Below, piece by piece: positions 59,061 through 64,000 of a DNA stretch of 64,000 nucleotides. Under the pieces are notes generated by a model. It was not told the origin of the DNA. It did no database searches and saw only the letters and a list, made by a program, of their open reading frames with translations. Source of the DNA: an uncultured bacterium (GTDB taxonomy: Bacteria > Actinomycetota > Coriobacteriia > Coriobacteriales > Atopobiaceae). The position numbers were made by a program, and so were the translations under genes. Numbering within the stretch: position 1 is the first letter of the stretch; every line of letters begins with the position of its first letter. Location of the stretch: positions 78,345 through 142,344 of the forward strand of contig CAJMNO010000005.1 of assembly GCA_905214865.1 (NCBI GenBank), read 5' to 3'.

Positions 59061-60533
59061 ATGGGCGGCTCGGTCTGCGTCACCGGGGCCTGCGTCAGGG
59101 GCGCCGAGGCCCTGCCCGTCTCGGTCGAGGTCGCATGCTCCTCTGGCATCCCGGGGATCTCCCTGGTGGGAATGCCGGACTCCGCCGTTGGGGAGGCACC
59201 CGCGCGGGTTCGCTGCGCCATCTCCGCCTGTGGGTTCAAGGTCCCAAGGCTCCACCTCGTCGTCAACCTTGCCCCCGGCGAGCTGCGCAAGACCGGGACG
59301 GGACTTGACCTGCCCATAGCGGTCGCCATCCTCGCGGCCACGGGACAGATCCCGACGGAGGGGCTTTCCGAGTGCCTCTTCGTGGGCGAGCTCTCCCTGG
59401 AGGGCGAGGTGCAGCCCGTTCGAGGCGCCGTCGCCTACCAGAGGCTGGCGGGAACGCTCGGGCTCAGGCTCGCCTGCTCCCGCGACTGCCGCCTCGTGCC
59501 GGACTGGGGCGAGGTCGCCGTCATGTGCCGCCTTGCGGAGCTCAGGCAGGGCACGAGGTCGCTCCCCGTCCCGCCGCCCTGCCCTCCCGTCGCAGGCGGA
59601 GGGGAGGATTCCCTCGACTTCTCGCAGGTGCACGGACAGGAGGAGGCGAAGCGGGCCATCACCATCGCCGCGGCGGGGTCCCACGGGCTGCTGATGGTCG
59701 GCCCGCCGGGGGCCGGCAAGACCATGCTCGCCAGGAGGGTTCCCGGCATCCTCCCTCCCCTCACCGAGGACGAGAGGGAGGAGGTCCTGCTCATGGCCTC
59801 GGTTGCCGGGCAGCCCACTGAGTCCGCGTTGCGGGGCGAGAGGCCCTTCCGCTCTCCCCACCACTCCGTCTCGATGGCTGGGCTGGTGGGCGGCGGCAGG
59901 CCGGTCATCCCCGGGGAGATTTCGCTGGCCGACCATGGCGTGTTGTTCCTCGACGAGCTCCCCGAATTCGCCGGCAACGTCCTCCAGGCGCTCAGGCAGC
60001 CCATGGAGGAGGGGCGGGTGCGGCTGGTCAGGGCGGACGGTACGTACGCGTTCCCCTGCAGGTTCCTGCTCATCGCCGCGGCGAACCCGTGCCCCTGCGG
60101 ACACTACGGGGACCCCGGCAGGCGGTGCACCTGCCCGCCGGGGCGGGTCGAACGGTATCGCTCGCGCATCGGAGGGCCGCTCATGGACCGCATCGACATC
60201 CACCTGGGCGTGAGGCGCCCGGAGTCGGGCGAGGTGCTGGGAGGCGACGGCGGAGCCACGACGGCGCAGATGAGGGACCAGGTTGCACGGGCGCGCGAGT
60301 TCTCCTCGTGGCGTGAGCGTCGGGGCGACGACTCGGGGAGCCTCTCCCAGCGGCTCGGGCTGGACGAGAGGGCAACCGCCTGCCTGGAGGGGCTTGGCAG
60401 GAGGAACTGCCTGGGAGGGCGCTCCATAGTCAAGGTCGCCCGGGTCGCGAGGACCATAGCGGACTTGCAGGGCCGGGAGACGGTCTCGAGGGACGACGTC
60501 ACCGAGGCGTCCCTGTACCGCGGGCTGCAATAG
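59061..60533 (+). CDS. comM: ComM/YifB-type AAA+ helicase (Mg-chelatase-like)
   Basis: Promotes branch migration during recombination of incoming DNA. The 490-aa protein has an N-terminal Lon-like fold (EVACSSGIPGISLVGMPDSA), an AAA+ module with Walker A MVGPPGAGKTMLARR, FLDELPEF and the cysteine insert NPCPCGHYGDPGRRCTC, and a C-terminal helical lid (RSIVKVARVARTIADL). ATG 59061 follows the yraN stop without gap. Confidence 0.95.
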   Translation: MGGSVCVTGACVRGAEALPVSVEVACSSGIPGISLVGMPDSAVGEAPARVRCAISACGFKVPRLHLVVNLAPGELRKTGTGLDLPIAVAILAATGQIPTEGLSECLFVGELSLEGEVQPVRGAVAYQRLAGTLGLRLACSRDCRLVPDWGEVAVMCRLAELRQGTRSLPVPPPCPPVAGGGEDSLDFSQVHGQEEAKRAITIAAAGSHGLLMVGPPGAGKTMLARRVPGILPPLTEDEREEVLLMASVAGQPTESALRGERPFRSPHHSVSMAGLVGGGRPVIPGEISLADHGVLFLDELPEFAGNVLQALRQPMEEGRVRLVRADGTYAFPCRFLLIAAANPCPCGHYGDPGRRCTCPPGRVERYRSRIGGPLMDRIDIHLGVRRPESGEVLGGDGGATTAQMRDQVARAREFSSWRERRGDDSGSLSQRLGLDERATACLEGLGRRNCLGGRSIVKVARVARTIADLQGRETVSRDDVTEASLYRGLQ

Positions 60534-60541
60534 GAGGGGAC

Positions 60542-61546
60542 ATGGAAGAGAGGGTCATCCTGAGGCGTGGCGGGGAGGGCTACCCACCCCGGCTCCTCGA
60601 CCTGCCCGAACCGCCCGAGCGCCTCTACGTCAGGGGAGACCCCGATGCGCTCCTCCAGGAGAGCGTCTCGGTCATCGGGGCCCGCAAGGCGACTCCCTAC
60701 GGCATCGCGGCGTCGCGGCTCGCGGGCAGGGTCGCTGCCGAGTGCGACCTCACGCTCGTCTCCGGTGGCGCCATGGGCTGCGACTCCGCAGCGGCTCGGG
60801 GCGCGCTCGACGCCGGGGGAAGGACGGTCGTGGTTTCGGGGTGCGGCGTCAACCGGGTGTATCCGCGGTCGTCCGAGGACGTGTTCGAGCGTGCCGTGGC
60901 GCAGGGCGGCGCCGTGGTCTCGCTGGAGGGCTGGGACAACCCTCCCAGGAGGTACTCGTTCCCCAAGAGGAACCCGGTCATCGCAGCGCTCTCGAGGGCC
61001 GTCTTCATCGCTGAGGCGGGGGAGAGGTCCGGGACCCTGGGCACGGCGCTCGCCGCTGAGCAGGTGGGGAGGGACCTCTACGTCGTGCCGGGCAGCATCT
61101 TCTCTCCCACCTCGCAGGGGGCGAACCAGCTCATCGCGGACGGCGCCTACGTCATCACCTCCGAGCGCGACCTCGAGGCGAGGATATCGCTCGACTACGA
61201 CGTGGTGCGTGCGTCGGCGGGCGATGGGGACGGAAGGCCCATGGGCAGGGTGCTGAGCGCGCTCCTGGGCGAGCCGATGCGCGCGGACGACCTCGCCCGC
61301 CACCTGGACGCGCCCGTTCTCGACGTCATTAGGTGCGTCTCGGACTACGAGGCCCGCGGGGTGGTGGAGCGCATGCCCGACGGGAGGTTCAGCCTCAGTG
61401 CCGAGGCGTACCTGGCGAGGGAGAGGACGCACGTCACGGACGGGCAGGGCACCTTGGGGCTTGCGATGGAGGGGGACGCGGGCGCCTGGCGTGGAGGCGC
61501 GCCCCCAGGGTCGCCCTCGACGTACGCCGGCGCCCCTCTCGGGTAG
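60542..61546 (+). CDS. dprA: DNA-processing protein DprA
   Basis: Loads RecA on single-stranded DNA in transformation. The 334-aa protein has a Rossmann-like core (SVSVIGARKATPYG, VSGGAMGCDSAAARGAL, SGCGVNRVYP, RSGTLGTALAAEQ) and a C-terminal winged-helix domain (GRVLSALLGEPMRADDLARHL). GAMGCD replaces the more usual GxAxGID. ATG 60542 follows AGGAGGGGAC. The often-adjacent topA is absent; trmFO follows. Confidence 0.95.
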   Translation: MEERVILRRGGEGYPPRLLDLPEPPERLYVRGDPDALLQESVSVIGARKATPYGIAASRLAGRVAAECDLTLVSGGAMGCDSAAARGALDAGGRTVVVSGCGVNRVYPRSSEDVFERAVAQGGAVVSLEGWDNPPRRYSFPKRNPVIAALSRAVFIAEAGERSGTLGTALAAEQVGRDLYVVPGSIFSPTSQGANQLIADGAYVITSERDLEARISLDYDVVRASAGDGDGRPMGRVLSALLGEPMRADDLARHLDAPVLDVIRCVSDYEARGVVERMPDGRFSLSAEAYLARERTHVTDGQGTLGLAMEGDAGAWRGGAPPGSPSTYAGAPLG

Positions 61547-61549
61547 AAT
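61544..61549 (+). promoter_or_regulatory. Possible -10 element upstream of trmFO
   Basis: GGGTAGAAT overlapping the dprA stop codon, with no good -35 at the expected distance. About 70 nt separate it from the trmFO start. Confidence 0.35.
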
Positions 61550-61618
61550 CCCTACCACGAGAGGGCCCGGTGCCGCACTGGCGACCGGGCGCCTGGGGGA
61601 TCTTGGAGAGGAGCCGCC

Positions 61619-62956
61619 TTGTCGGAGCAGGTAACGGTCGTCGGTGGGGGGCTCGCCGGGAGCGAGTGCGCACTTCAGCTCGCCATGAGGGGGGTTCCCG
61701 TGAGGCTCTGCGAGCGGAGGCCCACGGTCGCCTCGCCCGCCCATCACACCGATCGGCTTGCGGAGCTCGTGTGCTCCAACTCGCTCAAGGCGACTCGGCA
61801 CGACAGCGCCGCAGGCCTCCTGAAGGAGGAGCTTGCGGCGATGGGGTCAAGGCTCCTCTCCCTTGCCAGGGAGGCGTCCGTTCCCGCGGGAGGGGCGCTC
61901 GCGGTCGACAGGGACGCCTTCTCGCTCGCCGTCACCCGGGAGGTAGAGGACAACCCGCTCATCGAGGTCGTGCGCGAGGAGGTCGACCAGATACCCGACG
62001 GTTGGTGCGTGATCGCCGCCGGCCCGCTCTGCTCGGACGGGCTGTTCGACGCCCTCACCCGCAGGCTGGGGTCCGAGCACCTGGCGTTCTTCGACGCCGC
62101 CGCGCCCATCGTGGACGCCCAGACCCTGGACAGGGACGTCATCTTCGAGCAGTCGCGCTATGGCGAGGAGGGTGGGGGAGACTACCTCAACTGCCCCATG
62201 GACCGCGAGGAGTACGACCGGTTCTACGACGCGCTGGTGTCCGCCAAGCGGGTCGTTTCCAAGGAGTTTGAGCAGGCGGACCTCTTCCAGGCATGCCAGC
62301 CGGTTGAGGAGGTCGCACGCACCAACCGCGACACGCTCAGGCACGGGGCGCTCAAGCCCGTGGGCCTCACCGACCCCAGGACGGGCCGGTGGCCCTGGGC
62401 GGCCGTCCAGCTCAGGGCCGAGAACGCCGAGAGGACCGCGTACAACCTCGTGGGCTTCCAGACCAACCTCACCTGGGGGGAGCAGAAGAGGGTGTTCCGC
62501 ATGATCCCGGGGCTGGAGGAGGCCGAGTTCTTTAGGTACGGTGTCATGCACCGCAACTCGTTCGTGGACTCCCCTCGGGTCCTCAACCGCACCTTCGCGA
62601 TCCCTGGGACGCACTGCAGGCTGGCGGGGCAGATCACGGGGACCGAGGGCTACACCGAGGCGATCGCCTCGGGGCTGCTCGCCGCGCTCAACACGTACGC
62701 GCAGATGGGCGGCCTCCCGCCGGTGGAGCTCCCGCGCACCAGCGCGCTTGGGTCGCTCGTCGCCTATGCCACCGACCCCGCCACCGAGCCCTACCAGCCC
62801 ATGCACGTCAACTTTGGGCTGGTGCCTCCCCTTGGCGGGGGGCGGCGCAAGAAGCGGGAGCGGTACCTGGCGTATGCCGACCGAGCCACCGAGGACCTCT
62901 CGTGCTACCTGGCGTCGAGGTCGGACCTCTTCCCGGGTGGCCCCAGCCGTGGCTGA
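61619..62956 (+). CDS. trmFO: Folate-dependent tRNA (uracil-5-)-methyltransferase TrmFO
   Basis: Makes ribothymidine at tRNA position 54 using methylene-THF and FADH2. The 445-aa flavoprotein has an N-terminal dinucleotide motif VTVVGGGLAGSECALQL, the conserved ELVCSNSLKA, QTNLTWGEQKRVFRMIPGL and GQITGTEGYTEAIASGLLAA. The start is a TTG at 61619 with GAGAGGAG upstream; no ATG fits. The last 8 nt overlap xerC. The trmFO-xerC pairing is common in Gram-positives. Confidence 0.96.
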   Translation: MSEQVTVVGGGLAGSECALQLAMRGVPVRLCERRPTVASPAHHTDRLAELVCSNSLKATRHDSAAGLLKEELAAMGSRLLSLAREASVPAGGALAVDRDAFSLAVTREVEDNPLIEVVREEVDQIPDGWCVIAAGPLCSDGLFDALTRRLGSEHLAFFDAAAPIVDAQTLDRDVIFEQSRYGEEGGGDYLNCPMDREEYDRFYDALVSAKRVVSKEFEQADLFQACQPVEEVARTNRDTLRHGALKPVGLTDPRTGRWPWAAVQLRAENAERTAYNLVGFQTNLTWGEQKRVFRMIPGLEEAEFFRYGVMHRNSFVDSPRVLNRTFAIPGTHCRLAGQITGTEGYTEAIASGLLAALNTYAQMGGLPPVELPRTSALGSLVAYATDPATEPYQPMHVNFGLVPPLGGGRRKKRERYLAYADRATEDLSCYLASRSDLFPGGPSRG

Positions 62957-63896
62957 CGCCCCCGCGACCCCCGACCGCGCAGCCGACCAGGCGGAGCTCA
63001 GGAGGCAGGTCCCCCGCTTCCTCCGCTCGCTCCGGGTGGAGAGGAACCTCTCCCCGCAGACCGTCCGTGCCTATGGCTCCGACCTCTCCTCCTACTGCGA
63101 CTGGGCGGAGCGCGAGGGCGTTGACCCCCTGCTCGTGTCGCACCGGCAGCTGAGGGGCTACCTCGCCGAGCTCGTCTCGGCGGGATACGCCACCCGCACG
63201 GTGAGCAGGCACCTCTCCTCGCTCAGGACGCTCTACCGATGGCTTCTCCGCGAGGGCGTCGTGTCGGTCGACGGCGCGGCCGCCGTCTCGAGCCCCAAGG
63301 CGGGAAGGCCGCTCCCGCGCGTCATGAGCGACGCGGAGGCGTCCCGGCTCCTCTCCACGTGCGACATGGGCGACGCGTGCGGGCTCAGGGACCGCGCGTT
63401 CCTCGAGCTGCTCTATGCCACGGGCGCCCGGGTCTCGGAGGCCTCGGGGCTCGACGTGGGTGACGTCGACCTGGCCCAGGGACAGGTCAGGCTCTTCGGC
63501 AAGGGGTCCAAGGAGAGGATCGTCCCCATATACCGGGGGTGCTGCCGCATCGTCCGGCACTACCTCGAGGAGTCTCGGCCCGCGCTCGCCGCCAGGCGAA
63601 GGGGCGGCGAGCCCACGCGGGCTTTGCTCCTCTCCACCAGGGGAAGGAGGATGTCCGCCGACGCGCTGCGCACGTGCTTCGAGCGCCACGTGGCGCAGGC
63701 GGGGCTCGATCCCACGCTCACGCCGCACGCCATGAGGCACACCTTCGCCACCGAGCTGCTCGCGGGGGGCGCCGACCTCAGGAGCGTCCAGGAGCTGCTG
63801 GGCCATGCGAGCATCGCCACCACGCAGGTGTACACGCACCTCTCGGCGCAGAGGTTGCTCGAGGAGGCGCGACAGGCGCATCCCAGGGCCGAGTGA
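62949..63896 (+). CDS. xerC: Tyrosine recombinase XerC
   Basis: Resolves chromosome dimers at dif with XerD. The 315-aa protein has an N-terminal SAM-like core-binding domain (VPRFLRSLRVERNLSPQTV) and a catalytic domain with Arg in ATGARVSEASGL, Lys in FGKGSKER, HAMRHTF, and the nucleophile Tyr in GHASIATTQVYTH. GTG 62949 overlaps the trmFO end by 8 nt. The place after trmFO and the absence of att sites or phage genes argue for a chromosomal Xer protein over an integrase; XerC versus XerD is by context. Confidence 0.93.
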   Translation: MADAPATPDRAADQAELRRQVPRFLRSLRVERNLSPQTVRAYGSDLSSYCDWAEREGVDPLLVSHRQLRGYLAELVSAGYATRTVSRHLSSLRTLYRWLLREGVVSVDGAAAVSSPKAGRPLPRVMSDAEASRLLSTCDMGDACGLRDRAFLELLYATGARVSEASGLDVGDVDLAQGQVRLFGKGSKERIVPIYRGCCRIVRHYLEESRPALAARRRGGEPTRALLLSTRGRRMSADALRTCFERHVAQAGLDPTLTPHAMRHTFATELLAGGADLRSVQELLGHASIATTQVYTHLSAQRLLEEARQAHPRAE

Positions 63897-63959
63897 GTTC
63901 GGCGTGGCTCGCCTTTGGGCGCGGTGCGCTTCCACGGCAACTTGTGGGGTTGATTGCCA

Positions 63960-63993
63960 AAGCTAGTGCAGCTTCGGCAGGGTAAGTGCAGCT
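63960..63993. repeat. Short direct repeat and dyad at the window end
   Basis: AGTGCAGCT occurs at 63965-63973 and 63985-63993, exactly 20 bp apart (two helical turns), and the first copy lies in the dyad AAGCT-agtgc-AGCTT (63960-63974). It could be an operator for a gene beyond the right edge. Confidence 0.3.
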
Positions 63994-64000
63994 GACAGAG

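Noticed and set aside
62949..63896. Phage or integrative-element integrase
   Set aside because: Length, motifs and the trmFO neighbour fit chromosomal XerC; the only tRNA in the window is 42 kb away with no direct repeat seen, and no phage genes occur.
1..64000. CRISPR arrays, insertion sequences or genomic islands
   Set aside because: No regularly spaced repeats, transposase-like frames or terminal inverted repeats were found, and base composition is even apart from the short AT-rich arc intergenic regions.

Overview
The window is strongly G+C-rich chromosomal DNA of a low-complexity anaerobic actinomycete type. The best guess is class Coriobacteriia, probably family Atopobiaceae (Olsenella-like). 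This is an inference from protein flavour and gene content: an arginine deiminase locus, pyruvate phosphate dikinase, an AroE-AroK fusion, alpha/beta glycyl-tRNA synthetase, TrmFO, a CtpE-like ATPase and rod-shape genes, with frequent GTG and TTG starts behind strong AGGAGG-type ribosome binding sites. I see no insertion sequence, prophage, CRISPR array or rRNA. One tRNA (Arg, anticodon CCG) is present. Nearly every base is in a recognisable core or metabolic gene.

Layout. 1-2.7 kb: start of an RNA uracil methyltransferase and ppk, leftward. 3-9.3 kb: arginine fermentation locus, rightward: arcA, arcB and two unrelated arginine/ornithine-type transporters, each with its own terminator. The two transporters have readable promoters, and a shared sequence motif sits upstream of three of the four genes. 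9.4-12 kb: trpS, a YgjP metallopeptidase and a 5-formyl-THF cyclo-ligase. 12-21.1 kb: a leftward eight-gene operon, aroF-tyrA-aroB-aroA-aroC-pheA-aroEK-[EIIB]aroQ. It covers every step from DAHP to chorismate and both the Phe and Tyr branch enzymes, and most of its junctions are stop/start overlaps or 1-13 nt gaps. Its last gene fuses a PTS EIIB domain to type II dehydroquinase. 21.2 kb: tRNA-Arg. 21.4-29.7 kb: CtpE-like P-type ATPase, aconitase, a zinc-ribbon membrane protein, cyclophilin and a TPR membrane protein. 29.7-35.6 kb: mreB-mreC-mreD-mrdA(PBP2)-rodA elongasome operon. 35.8-44.5 kb: DUF697 protein, B12-type radical SAM protein and its partner, rplU-rpmA, obg-proB-nadD-yqeK-rsfS. 44.5-47.7 kb leftward: dinB and a two-component system. 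48-58.3 kb: rpsP-khpA-rimM-trmD-lepB, glyQ-glyS, a PPDK-regulator half-protein, ppdK, rplS, rnhB. 58.5-63.9 kb: yraN-comM-dprA-trmFO-xerC.

How the genes fit together. The arc genes convert arginine to ornithine and carbamoyl phosphate, with exchange at the membrane, but no carbamate kinase lies here. PPDK links pyruvate and PEP, and PEP feeds DAHP synthase at the head of the aro operon and also phosphorylates the PTS. The EIIB domain fused to AroQ is therefore a plausible, untested contact between PEP/PTS status and aromatic synthesis. The most unusual items are that fusion and the PPDK regulator that keeps only its N-terminal domain and lacks the P-loop catalytic half. The shared arc motif and an 11-bp inverted repeat in the ppdK leader are the best non-coding leads.

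Limits: all family calls are by reading protein motifs, without database search. Starts were chosen from visible ribosome binding sites. Promoter calls are consensus matches only.
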